DNA from: Periplaneta americana
Taxonomy: Eukaryota > Arthropoda > Insecta > Blattodea > Blattidae
Assembly: GCF_040183065.1 (NCBI RefSeq)
Contig: NC_091120.1
Location: 188,466,627 to 188,530,626, forward strand
DNA: 64,000 bases
Direction of reading: 5' to 3'
The notes under the pieces are model-generated. The model made no database searches. It was not told where the DNA came from and saw only the letters and a program-made list of their open reading frames with translations. The stretch's first letter is position 1. The number at the start of each line of letters is the position of its first letter. Below are positions 23,875-34,108 of this stretch, one piece after another. The position numbers and the translations under genes were made by a program.

Positions 23875-24064
23875 GGGCCATATTCATAGACATTCTTAGC
23901 GTGGGCTTCCAGTGGATGATCAGCGAACTAACGTTTTTCGTATTCATAAACCAGTGTTTGCAATATGATATGATATGAATCCTGTACAAGTAATCAGCCT
24001 ATAGCCGGGGCTAGTTTAGCACGCTCGTAGCGCGGGCTAGAGAAATGTCTATGCATAGCACCCC
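23875..24064 (+). mobile_element. GATAT-MITE, short-array copy
   Basis: Starts GGGCCATATTCATAGACATT and ends GCTAGAGAAATGTCTATGCA TAGCACCC, the inverse of the start. At its centre is AATATGATATGATATGAATC, that is two to three GATAT units. Target flanks TTA/CTA suggest a 3-bp duplication. Six relatives lie at 59.1-61.9 kb, several with greatly expanded central arrays. Confidence 0.85.
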
Positions 24065-24387
24065 TAGAATACAAGTAGGCCTATATAATTATATCGTACT
24101 TTAGTTTTGATGAACCTATTCTTCTGGTTTACCGCAAACTGAAAATTTTACGGAAACTTAATGGAATGGAATGTTGAAAATGTGAAGATTTAATGTTTGA
24201 TATTTTCACAAACGTCTTACATGGGAATTCTTTTCTCGCGACTTGTGTTTTTTTTTTTTTTCTTAAGCTCAGTTTCTACTTTTGACCAAAATCTGGGATT
24301 TCGGTGCTCTAATTTTTTAAGAATATGGATTTTCTTATGCCGTTTGACTTTCCGTCCTCTTACGTGCCTATAAAATATTTCTCTTAA

Positions 24388-24822
24388 GGGGAGGCAGAGG
24401 TGAATATTCTAAAATTCACAAAATTTATCCGATTTGTTTGAAAATTGATCATGGGTACTAAGTATGTTATTAGTAATGGACATACCAAGTTTCAACTTTC
24501 TAAGTACAATAGTTCTGTAAATATTTATAATTTTATAAAACTTTGTATCGTTTGATATAAAATGCTCCATGCACCATATTGTAAGAAATGTTCAATATTT
24601 CTTTTTATTTATATGTTCAGAGAAGGTATATAAATAATGATAAGTATTAGTTTATTATGGGAATTATATAGTAATACAGTTATCTTTGTTTTAATTCATA
24701 TTTTTAAGGGCACAAAATCAAAAACTAACATCGGAATATGAAAATAAAGATAATAAAAATGGAAAAAACCAAATTTTCATTTTTTCTTCAGTTTTATTCG
24801 AAAATTTTACCTCTGCCTCCCT
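24388..24822. mobile_element. piggyBac-type MITE (TTAA-flanked)
   Basis: TTAA at 24384-24387 and 24823-24826. Ends are GGGGAGGCAGAGGTGAATAT and, on the reverse strand, AGGGAGGCAGAGGTAAAATT. 435 bp, AT-rich, non-coding. Confidence 0.85.
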
Positions 24823-24829
24823 TTAAATT

Positions 24830-25850
24830 CTTGAGCGGATTTGTCTTCAGTGTTCACACAAAATAATTTAGCAATTATCAAAGATAATTTTCAGTATAAA
24901 AACAAACATGAAGTCATCTTGGAATTTAGAGGGTTTTAGGAATAGTTTGCAACTATTCAATTACTTAAATATAAATAAAATTATTTGTGTCAACGGTAAA
25001 TAAAGACCTGTATATTTGTGTAAATTGTGTTAACATGCCAGAAGCCTCATAAACTCTCTGTTTAGTGATATTATAAGCCAGAATGTGTGAACTGCAGGCG
25101 GTTGGGATCCGGTACAATCCGGATCGAGGGTTCGACTTATCGTTCACCCACTTCACCTATCCTTTCCTCCGCAATGTCAAACACTACCTTTACTCTAATT
25201 AAGTTAACTGCCCTTCAGGGCAACGCCCTTCGGGGATTTCGTTCTTGTATTCCCAGGAGATTTTGCTCACGATAGCAACGTCAAAAGTGTCTGGAAAAAA
25301 GTTTCTGCAAGGGGTTCAGGTTTGCGTCTCACGCAAATTCTAATACACTTCCTCTAATTTATCCTCGCTTGTACTGTATACACGATACAGTCTCCGTGTA
25401 TTTTCTGGATGGTGAGAGTGACTGTGTGGACTTATTGTAAACTGAAGAGGGGTAAATACGGAGTCACGAAGATGATACTTACTCTGTTATTACCTATACA
25501 GGGTGTTTCAAAAGTAATGGTAAAAAAATTTAAGGATAAGTAAGAATGAGAAGAAGCGAAAACGTTCCAGTAAACAAGGGTCCGTAAATAAAATAATGCC
25601 ATTTGTACTGCTTGGGACCCCTGAATACAAACTAGAAGAGATTGTTGTACCTTGAGACACTTTTCACAGTTTTTTTTTTTTTTTTTAATTTTGGTAAATG
25701 AAATTTTTAAAATGGAAAAGTGCTTGAAATAATTATTAAAGATTCCTTTACAACTTCCTGTACCTATTTTTCCTCTTTTTCAGATCTACTAACGATGGAA
25801 AAAATAAAATGACGAGATATGTAATGTGTTCAAAGGTACAACAGGTTCAT
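24830..25850. other. mostly featureless; possible transposon left end at 25498
   Basis: CAGGGTGTTTCAAAAGTAAT at about 25499 looks like a mariner-type terminus, but no matching inverted end was found. The rest has no recognised feature. Confidence 0.35.
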
Positions 25851-25853
25851 GTA

Positions 25854-26759
25854 CAGGCTTCGAGACTTCGGACCCAATAGAGCAGCTCAGTGGAAAATCC
25901 GCATAACGGCGTACTGAGTATAGGGGTAAAGCGTACAGTGGATGGGGTACTGTAGAATGAATGCCAACAAATACGCAAAGAAAAACGTTCTGGATTTGAA
26001 GGTTCTGACGAATAATTTGGTTTTCATACCAACTGTGTCTGAAACTATTACACGGTTAGAAAAGTCAGAGCAAGAGATACCGGAAGGCCTGAAATTAATT
26101 TAGAAAATGATGCAGAGAATTAATGAGACATCAAGTACATCGGTACTGAACGTGTAAAACAGAAGTGGTAATCAATTTGATGTAAAAATAACGGATATGG
26201 AATATTGTGTAACATAAACAGCAAATTAGTGGACATAGTGTCACCGAGAATAAAGGACTGTTTCTTAGAGACTGCAGTGATGTTAGGTTTTTTCGTTTTG
26301 CTCCTATCACGCCATGCGACTTAGAGCGCAGCTTTTCACAGTACAAACTTTATTTGGCAGATAACCGAAAAAGATTTACTTTTGAGAAATTGAGAATGTA
26401 TCTTGTAGTACATTGCAAATAGGTACTGTAACTGCACTTCCTAAAGACGACCAATAGGATAAATGAAAAAAATTAAAATTGCTACATGCTTATTTCCACC
26501 ATTAACACTTTGCATAATTAAACACAAATGCTTATAAAAGATAGGAGAATAAATGCTTTTCACATTCTTTTGACATTGTCATTGTGTAATGTATATTTAC
26601 TTTCAGAATGTACATATCTGTGTTCCCCCATACTACCGTACTCTACTCTAAATAGCAACGTTATTATCTCAACACATCTCTATCTACCTGCAGTGAGTCA
26701 ACAACCTATAGTGCATGCACAGTAAACTTATTGTATCGGGTCCAAAGTCTCGAAGCCTT
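25854..26759 (+). mobile_element. hAT-like element
   Basis: Ends CAGGCTTCGAGACTTCGGAC (left) and AAGGCTTCGAGACTTTGGAC (right, reverse strand). Flanked by an 8-bp near-duplication, TTCATGTA (25846-25853) and TTCTTGTA (26760-26767), one mismatch. Carries a hAT C-terminal fragment on the plus strand. It sits inside a larger repeat with CTTGTACCTTGGAAC words. Confidence 0.8.
26270..26422 (+). pseudogene. hAT transposase C-terminal fragment
   Basis: Frame reads DCSDVRFFRFAPITPCDLER, then SFSQYKLYLADNRKRFTFEK and LRMYLVVHCK, stop. The ITxxDxERSFSxYKxxLxDxRxxF pattern is the C-terminal dimerisation block of a hAT subgroup seen with BED-finger proteins. The frame is open for only about 50 codons, so it is a remnant. 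Confidence 0.75.
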
Positions 26760-26848
26760 TTCTTGTACCTTGGAACATAGCGTCTTGTACCTTGGAACAC
26801 ATGGAATATAGGTGGGAAGACAGCTGTAAAAACTGACAATATATTTAA

Positions 26849-27565
26849 GGGGTTAGGTACAGCTTACAGCAGTAAAATTTTGAAAATATTCAACATTTTT
26901 TTCCGCCATTACTGTATCTTGTACAATAATGAAAATTAGTATGTGTAAACCATTGTCCTTCTGCTATATGAAAAAATATTTTTACGATTTAAAAAAAAAA
27001 ATTTACATTTTTGTTTTCAAAATTCAGTTCACTGTGCAGTGATGAAGCGTATCCCACATAACTAAAAAAAACTATTCAACATTCTGTGATGAAATATTTT
27101 GTGTGTATTTATGCATGTCATATCTACAATATGATGCAAGATCACTTCTCTACATTTGATATATTGTCTGATAAAAAAAATTCATTTAAAAAAAAGTTCA
27201 AATATCAGTAATTTCTTCTAACACAAAATAAAAAAAATATTATTTATTATGGAATGCAGTTGAAAGAGCATGATATTGTAAACATGTATTTTAGCAATAA
27301 CGTAAAAGAGGGAGAACATGAAAAAGTTAACAAGTTTATGAGTTGTGAGGGAAACCATTACTGCACAGTAAACTTCCACCATTTTCAATTTTGAAAAAAA
27401 ATATATATATATATATAATTTTTATAGTAAAAATATTTTTTTAATATAGCAGAAGGATAGTGTTTTACACATACTAATTTTCACTATTGTGCAAGATACA
27501 GTAATGAAGGAAAAAAATGTTGAACATTTCCAAAAATTTTACTGCTGTAAGCTGTACGTAACACC
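26849..27565. mobile_element. piggyBac-type MITE with about 160-bp inverted repeats
   Basis: TTAA at 26845-26848 and 27566-27569. Left end GGGGTTAGGTACAGCTTACA, right (reverse strand) GGTGTTACGTACAGCTTACA. The arms continue through CATTACTGTATCTTG and CCTTCTGCTATAT. 717 bp, no transposase. Inserted into a pogo-like transposase frame. Confidence 0.9.
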
Positions 27566-27569
27566 TTAA

Positions 27570-27710
27570 AATATATTTTCTATATAAACCAGAGCAGGCT
27601 TCTCTGATTGAGATTTTATTCCCTGGAGGAGCAGTAACTGCTTCAACAGCTTTCTTCAAGGCATCCGGATCAATTGGGGACCTCTTAACTCCAGACTTAC
27701 TTCGTGGCAT
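27570..27710 (-). pseudogene. pogo/jerky-type transposase N-terminus (Psq helix-turn-helix), interrupted
   Basis: ATG at 27708-27710 opens MPRSKSGVKRSPIDPDALKK, then AVEAVTAPPGNKISIREACS. This is the start of a Psq/CENP-B-N-type DNA-binding domain of pogo-superfamily transposases (EALKKAVEAV...S.REAA). The TTAA-flanked MITE follows within a few codons and cuts the frame. On the far side (below 26845) no clear continuation was found. GTTCCAAGGTACAAGA words on both sides (near 26770 and 27790) may be subterminal repeats of the host element. Confidence 0.7.
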
Positions 27711-27789
27711 GATCTTAAAATAAAATAAAAACAAAAACCGATAGTATTATGTATCTTGGAACATGTTTAATGGTACAAGATGTTTTGTG

Positions 27790-28140
27790 TTCCAAGGTAC
27801 AAGAGGGTGCACGTTTAAACAAATATGGCTGCCAAAACTAGAGAGTCAAATAAATCATGGAAATTGACGTATGTTAGGCCTGTTACTCACCAGATGATAG
27901 GGAACACACCGTTCTTAATTGATAGTTACAAATACAATTTGGTCTCGTATTAGAAAACATTGTAACACGAAATATTTACTTTTGGTACTAAAGAAATTGT
28001 TCTGTCCACACAATAATAAATAAATCAAACGGAAACTACGACCAGAGCTACTTAGTGGTTTTCTCTACAATTTAGAGTAAGGTCCGAAAGTCTTGTTTGT
28101 ATGTTTGATGTGCATCCATTTTGAACATGTCATAACAGAT
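27790..28140. other. no recognisable feature
   Basis: No coding or repeat signal recognised. Confidence 0.35.
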
Positions 28141-28144
28141 GTGT

Positions 28145-28345
28145 GACAATGGTTGATACTTTACGTTCCAGCTTGTATAGTGATCCAGAACATCAGTATG
28201 GGACCATCATTGTCGCGGCACAAAATGATGCGGAGCCATGTCCTGTGTGAAATTTTCCGTAGCAAAGGCGGTGTGATTTCCCTGAATGCCTCCCTAACAG
28301 CTTGCTTCAAATCTTCAATTATCTGGTATCGATGTTTCGAGACAC
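28145..28345 (-). pseudogene. Tc1/mariner-type transposase C-terminal scrap fused to a LINE fragment
   Basis: Minus-strand frame IIEDLKQAVREAFREITPPL, then LRKISHRTWLRIILCRDNDG resembles the tail of mariner-like transposases (L-K-x-x-I-R-E-A ... W-x-R-x-x-x-C-x-x-x-x-G-A-H). It is joined in frame to the LINE RT piece ending at about 28345, so the 88-residue frame 28161-28427 is a chimera of two transposons. Confidence 0.5.
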
Positions 28346-29300
28346 GCTGCTTAATTATTTCATTTCGTAGAATATTCTGGTCACGAGACATAGTCATAGT
28401 CTTTGTCTTTTCGGGGTTCACTTCCAAACCTATCGCTTTACTTCCGTGTTTACCCTAATCGTTTGTGGATTTTCCCCTAACATATTCACGTCATCCGCAT
28501 AGACAAGCAGCTGATGTAACCCGTTCAATTCCAAACCCTGTGTGTTATCCTGAAATTTCTTAATGACATATTCTAGAGCGAAGTTAAAAAGTAAAGGTGA
28601 TAGTGCATCTCCCTGCTTTAGCCCGCAGTGAATTGGAAAAACATCAGATAAAAACTGGTCTATACGGACTCTGCTGTAAGTTTCTCTGAGACACATTTTA
28701 ATTAATCGAACTAGTTTCTTGGGAATACCAAATTCAATAAGAATATTATGTAAAACTTCTCTCTTAACCGAGTCAAATGCTTTTTTAAATCTATGAATAA
28801 CTGATGTACTGTACCTTTGTAGTCCCATATTTTCTCCAATATCTGTCGAATACAAAAATCTGATCAATAGTTGATCTATTACGCCTAAAACCACACTTAC
28901 GATCCCCAATAATTTCATCTACATATAGAGTTAATCTTCTCGAAAGAATATTGGACAAAATTTTGTACGACGTCAACAAAAGTGATATTCCTCGAATGTT
29001 ACTACAGTTGGTTTTGTCCCTCTTCTTAAAAATGGACTCCTACCATTGTTCTGGTACAATTTCCTTTTCCCAAATAGCAAGTACAATCTTATAAATTTCG
29101 CTAGATAATGCGTTGTATAAATTCTGCTGGAATTTGGTCGATACCTGGAGACTTGTACTTTTTCAGTTTTTCTATCGCAATTTCGACTTCAGAAAGTGTG
29201 GGTTCGAGTATAAATGGCTCAGCAGTTTGTATTTGAATTTCGTCCTGATCATTTCTATTACAATCTACCCTTAAGTACTAAATATGATAACATGTCACTG
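28345..29300 (-). pseudogene. LINE RT N-terminal and palm portion
   Basis: Minus strand: KYKSPGIDQIPAEF near 29130, then [96 protein letters not shown] and LEVNPEKTKTMTMSRDQNIL. Unlike the 18.8-kb copy the YADD catalytic box is intact, but several frameshifts separate the blocks. The piece stops at the same residue where the fragment 29630-30315 begins. Confidence 0.9.
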
Positions 29301-29524
29301 ATAAATTCGACCTTTTTCACTGTTAGTTGTATGAATAAAGAATCCTGTTCCTAATTGGTGATTATTGTTTCCTTACCAATAGTACAACAAGTAATCTCCT
29401 ATTGGCAGTATGTCATTCTCTTCTAGCCTAGCCTCTTGTACTCCCACAAAGTCTATTCTTTTGCTACTAACATTACCCCAAGTTAACAGTTACATTTTTT
29501 TATTTTATTTTATGAATGAGGCAT

Positions 29525-29590
29525 AAAGATGAAAGGCAAGCGGCCATGGGAAAGATGGATAGACAAAATTAAAAGAATCCTGCAGGAACG
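29525..29590 (+). pseudogene. short LINE C-terminal scrap
   Basis: AAGATGAAAGGCAAGCGGCC onward encodes KMKGKRPWERWIDKIKRILQ, the basic G-K-R-P-x-x-R-W-x-D segment near the end of many LINE ORFs. Too short to classify. Confidence 0.5.
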
Positions 29591-29629
29591 GTAATAGACC
29601 CTATGAATAGGTAGAAAATATACAAAAGA

Positions 29630-30315
29630 ATACTTAGGCCTACTTGCTTACAAATGGCTTTTAAGGAACGCTCAGGTTCATTGCCGCCCTCACATAAGCC
29701 CGCCATCGGTCCCTATCCTATGCAAGATTTAGCCAGTCTCTATCATCATATCCCACCTCCCTCAAATCCAGTTTAATAATATCCTCTCATCTACGTCTCG
29801 GCCTCCCTAAAGGTCTTTTTCTCTTCGGTCTCCCAGCTAACACTCTATATGCATTTCTGGATTCGCCCGTACGTGCTACATGTCCTGCCCATCTCAAACG
29901 TCTGGATTTAATGTTCCTAATTATGTCAGGTGAAGAACACAATGCGTGCAGTTCTGCGTTGTGTAACTTTCTCCATTATCCTGTAACTTCATTCCTCTTA
30001 GCTCCAAATATTTTCCTAAGAACCTTATTCTCAAACACTCTTAATCTCTGTTCCTCTCTCAAATTGAGAGTCCAAGTTTCACAACCATAAAGAACAACCG
30101 GTAATATAACTGTTTTATGAATTCTAACTTTCAGATTTTTTGATAGCAGACTAGATGACAAAAGCTTCCCAACCGAATAATAACAGGCATTTCCCATATT
30201 TATTCTGCGTTTAATTTCCTCCCGAGTATCATTTATATTTGTTACTGTTGCTACAAAATATTTCAATTTTTCTACCTCTTCGAAAGATAAATGTCCAATA
30301 ATTTTAGCATGGAAA
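29630..30315 (-). pseudogene. LINE RT thumb and C-terminal portion
   Basis: Minus strand: IIGHLSFEEVEKLKYFVAT, then GNACYYSVGKLLSSSLLSKN, VILPVVLYGCETWTLNLREE, RLRVFENKVLRKIFGAKRNE, SRRLRWAGHVARTGESRNAY and GRPRRR-DLREVGYDDRDW. Clearly the C-terminal half of the LINE at 18768-19850 and 28345-29300. A stop interrupts it near 29975. Confidence 0.9.
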
Positions 30316-30374
30316 AGTAGAGACAATTGGAGGCATAATTGAAATCGACCTTCCAAGGAAGAAACGATAAGATG

Positions 30375-30430
30375 CTGGTGGTGGTGGTGGTGGTGGTGGT
30401 GGTGGTGGTGGTGGTGGTGGTGGTGGTGGT
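30375..30430. repeat. (TGG)n microsatellite
   Basis: About 18 TGG units. Confidence 0.95.
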
Positions 30431-30434
30431 AGTG

Positions 30435-31290
30435 GTCAGATGCTATAAAATTAACATACTGTAATTTGTTTCACTTTTTCTGAAACGTACTGTTACTACA
30501 AAACTTTCTGCATGTTCACGTTCAGTAATGGAATAAGATAGTCTGCTGGTAAACCTAAAAACCCGAGCCTTAATTACAACATTACGTAGGTAAACATAAG
30601 AACGCACAACTTTGTCCTTTGAAAGCCGCACGTCCACAGAGACGTGAACCAGACGTTGATGGATTTCTTGTTGACGGTCTGGTGCTAATCAAACGTGGGT
30701 GCAGTTCTGAACTATCTTAACGAGAGAAGCGGAAAATTACTGTCCTCTGTTTTTTTTCATATCAGGGGAGTGAGGGACCTCACATAAATGTCAGATATCT
30801 GGCTTCAGGAACTTTCCAAACTCGATATCCAACCTGTTTGCACGTTCTCATCTGTATTTAGTACATCTTACCTTGGTAAGCAGCGGAATCTGGGGAGATT
30901 GTCTTCTTATTGTAAGGCAAACACAAAGGCTTCATTAGTCAATGACCTTGGAGGCTGTATTGTTATTTGTGAGTATAGGAATTTACGAGACGTAGAGCAG
31001 AATTCATTTAAATGAGTGTAATATTTAAGTTATAAATTAAAAGTGTCACTAATTTCTGTTTCCATTCTATAAACAACAGTTATATAAGATCTATGGCCGA
31101 ATTCATACTGAACACTTATAAATTAGTGATACTTCTATCAGCACTCAAACTCATTTCATATTCATAATTGTCCCCCCCTCACAAATGAGTGAACAAATGA
31201 GAACTCATTCCAATAAGTGAGCTAGAATGGACGCTAAGTGTTATTCATATTGATTTCTGACCAGACTAGTTGTTCTTCAGATAACTAATG
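30435..31290. other. no gene seen; possible small TIR element at 31090-31262
   Basis: GGCCGAATTCATACTGAACA near 31092 and, on the reverse strand near 31262, ATCAATATGAATAACACTTA share an ATTCATA...ACACTTA pattern reminiscent of small MITEs. The rest has nothing identifiable. Confidence 0.35.
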
Positions 31291-31292
31291 AA

Positions 31293-31295
<3 letters not shown>

Positions 31296-31332
<37 letters not shown>

Positions 31333-31396
31333 TTATTATTATCGTTATCATTACTATTGTTTTATCATTATTATTATTCTTTTTATCATCACTATT

Positions 31397-31432
<36 letters not shown>

Positions 31433-32144
31433 GTTTCATCATCATTATCATTATTATTTTTGTTTTTTCATCATTATCATTATTATAATTGTTATTATTG
31501 TTTTATCATCATTATCATTATTATTATTGTTTTATCATCATTATTATTGTTTTTATCATCATTATTATTGTTTTATCATTATTATTGTTTTTATCATTAT
31601 TGTTTTTATCATCATTATTATTGTTTTTATCATCATTATTATTGTTTTATCATCATTATTATTGTTTTTATCATCATTATTATTGTTTTTATCATCATTA
31701 TCATTATTATTATTGTCATTATTGTTTTATTATCATTATTATTGTTGTTTTATCATTATTATTATTATTATTGCTTTTATAATCATTATTATTATTGTTT
31801 ATCATCATTATCATTATTATTATTATTGTTTTATCATCATTATCATTATTATTGTTTTTATCATTATCATTATTATTATTATTGTTTTATTATTATTATT
31901 GTTTTATCATTATTATTATTATTTCTTTTATCATCATTATCATTATTGTTTTTATCATCATTATTATCATTATCATTATTATTGTTGTTTTTATCATTAT
32001 CATTGTTATTATTGTTTTATTATCATTATTATTGTTGTTTTTATCATTATTATCATTATTATTATTATTGTTTTATCATTATTATTGTATTATTATTATT
32101 ATTGTTGTTTTCGTCATCATTAGCATTATTATTGTTATTGTTTT
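31296..32144. repeat. compound trinucleotide array
   Basis: (TAG)n to 31331, then about 780 bp built from ATT, ATC and TTG/TTTT units (for example TTTTATCATCATTATTATTG). The three 97-233-residue hydrophobic frames through it are repeat translations. Confidence 0.95.
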
Positions 32145-32166
32145 GCATCCAGATGAACTAAAACTA

Positions 32167-32395
32167 TCAACTTGCACAACAGTGAATGCGGTTTTTTAAT
32201 GTCTGTATTTTTAGATTTTCCATACTGTAAAATATTGCCTGTAATATTATCTCTTTATTGTTTTCCTTACTGTGGTACCATCGCAATCTTCTTTGTTTAA
32301 TTGCTTCAATTATTTCTTCTTCATTTTCTATTAACCCTTCTATGTTTGTATTTTTTATATCTGGAGAGTTCCGATGCAACAGAGGTGGGATACAT
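32167..32395 (-). pseudogene. LINE C-terminal fragment
   Basis: Frame reads HRNSPDIKNTNIEGLIENEE, then EIIEAIKQRRLRWYHSKENN. KQRRLRWYGH is the conserved thumb motif of many LINE RTs; here GH is replaced. No catalytic part. Confidence 0.55.
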
Positions 32396-32461
32396 AAGAT
32401 AGAAATCCATGGAAGAACATTTTAAAAAATCGGAGACAGGTTCTTTAATGCAATTTATTTA

Positions 32462-32765
32462 TATTTTGTAGTGTGAATACGGTGGTGTAGTGGTTACACG
32501 TCCGCATTATTTTCGAGAGGTCTGGGTTGGAGTCCAGGATCCGGCTACCCAGACTTGGGTTTCTCGTGGTCTCCCACGTCTCTCTGAGTGAACGCTGGGA
32601 TAGTACCAATTGTTTCCTTCCCAATCCTATAAGCTCTCATATCTTAACCTAATTTCGTATGTCATCTCAACTTCCGTTACAGGCTGACCATGTGTCCATG
32701 TTAATTTTCATTAGAGCCAGATACCCAGCTGCTGAAGCCGTTAGCCCTCACAACCCGCAGTTTAT
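32462..32765 (+). mobile_element. tRNA-headed SINE, family 3
   Basis: A box-A-like GGTGGTGTAGTGGTTACACG at about 32470 and a box-B-like GGTCTGGGTTGGAGTCCAGG at about 32518 form a tRNA-type head. The body follows (TTTCTCGTGGTCTCCCACGT, AACGCTGGGATAGTACCAAT) and the copy ends near CTCACAACCCGCAG. Target duplications not identified. Confidence 0.65.
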
Positions 32766-32872
32766 ATTATTTAGTCACTTATGAATTTATAATTTTATTG
32801 TATTGCAGGATGCTTTTATGATTTAGATTGACTAATTATGTGGAAAACCTATAAACATCTTGTCCACACCTG

Positions 32873-33110
32873 TGGAATAACGGTTAGCGCGTATGGCCAC
32901 GAAACCAGGTGGCCCGGGTTCGATTCCCGGTTGGGGAAAGTTACCTAGTTGAGGTTTTTTCCAGGGTTTTCCCTTAATTCAATATGAGCAAATGTGGGTA
33001 AATATCGGTGCTGGACCCCGAACTCATTTCCCCGGCATTATCACTTTCATCTCATTCAGACGCTAAATAACCTAAGATGTTGATAAAGCATCGTAAAATA
33101 AAATACTTAA
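32873..33110 (+). mobile_element. tRNA-headed SINE, family 2
   Basis: Box A region TGTGGAATAACGGTTAGCGC and box B GGTTCGATTCCCGG give an RNA polymerase III type head. The body contains TTCCAGGGTTTTCCCTTAAT and ends with GACGCTAAATAACCTAAGAT, TTGATAAAGCATCGTAAAAT and an A-rich tail. The same head begins at 63953 and is cut by the window end. The 3' end is shared with family 1. Confidence 0.85.
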
Positions 33111-33189
33111 ATAGAGACACCTTAGGGATTTGAGATGGACCGCGTGGAAAACCATGAGGCACGAAGTTCATCTTACACTTTTGTTCATT

Positions 33190-33555
33190 CCAGGTCCATT
33201 CGTCCATAGCACAAAGTCCGATATACAGAAAGTCCACTATAAAAATGTCCACAACTAAAATGTCCAATAAAATAAAGCCAGTAGTCAAAATGTCCAATAT
33301 GCAGAAATTTCCGCAACTCAAAATGTTCAATATAGGCTATAGAAATGTCCACAAGTCAAAATGTTTATAGAAATGTCCACAAATCAAAATGTCCAATAAA
33401 CCGCACCGTATTAAAAATGCAATATTTCCACTTCTACTTAAGATAGGTCAGTGAAAATTTTAGCGTTCATTAAGTAGATTTCAAGTCATACATAAATATG
33501 AGAATTAAACCTTTAGTGCTAATGGTTTGTCCACAAGCCAAATGTCCAATATATG
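33190..33555 (-). repeat. TGGACA-word cluster 4 (reverse orientation)
   Basis: About twelve ATGTCCA words (AAAATGTCCAATAAAATAAA, AGAAATGTCCACAAGTCAAA and others) follow the SINE directly; pairs of words recur every 35-45 bp. Confidence 0.6.
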
Positions 33556-33579
33556 TTATGTACAGAGAAGATTATTCGA

Positions 33580-33705
33580 CATTTTGTTTGGAGAGCATCA
33601 TTTCGTCAAATACCATTTCCCTATTACCAATTCCATCGACGCTAAATAACCCAGTAGTTGATACAGCATCCTTAAATAACCAAGTAAAAATCGTTATAAG
33701 GTAGT
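33580..33705 (+). mobile_element. SINE family 1, 3' fragment
   Basis: TTACCAATTCCATCGACGCT, then AAATAACCCAGTAGTTGATA, CAGCATCCTTAAATAACC match the 3' part of the SINEs at 35113-35368 and 63745-63950. The tRNA head is missing. Confidence 0.75.
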
Positions 33706-34108
33706 CATAGGACCAATAATGTAGTGGAAGATCTCCACTTTAGATTTAAAGAAATGGTTTATCATGTCAGAAGGCCTATTTGGAGATTTATGGAATGGGA
33801 CCCAGAATATCATAACTTAATCCAAATTCACTATGGTCACTTAAACGTGACAGTGTTAAAATTTGTCGCCCCCCCCCCCAACTCCCACAAACAGTTTATC
33901 AGCAGCTATAATAAAGTCATGTTTAGTTTAAATTAGTTTTAAATGAAATGTTACTGGAATCAAAATACATGCATATTACTTATGAATTATAAAGATTTCC
34001 TTCGCACTTTCTCCATAAAGCATTGATGATGTCATCAAAGTCGATCTGACGAAGCACATCAGACTCGATGCAAAGAAACATATTCAGACTTATTCATTGT
34101 TGAAACAA

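Noticed and set aside
31431-32199. Hydrophobic 134-233-residue frames resembling membrane proteins
   Set aside because: ATT/ATC/TTG compound microsatellite read in three frames.
33052-33330. 92-residue hydrophobic minus-strand frame
   Set aside because: Produced by the TGGACA-word cluster and SINE tail; no start context or conservation.
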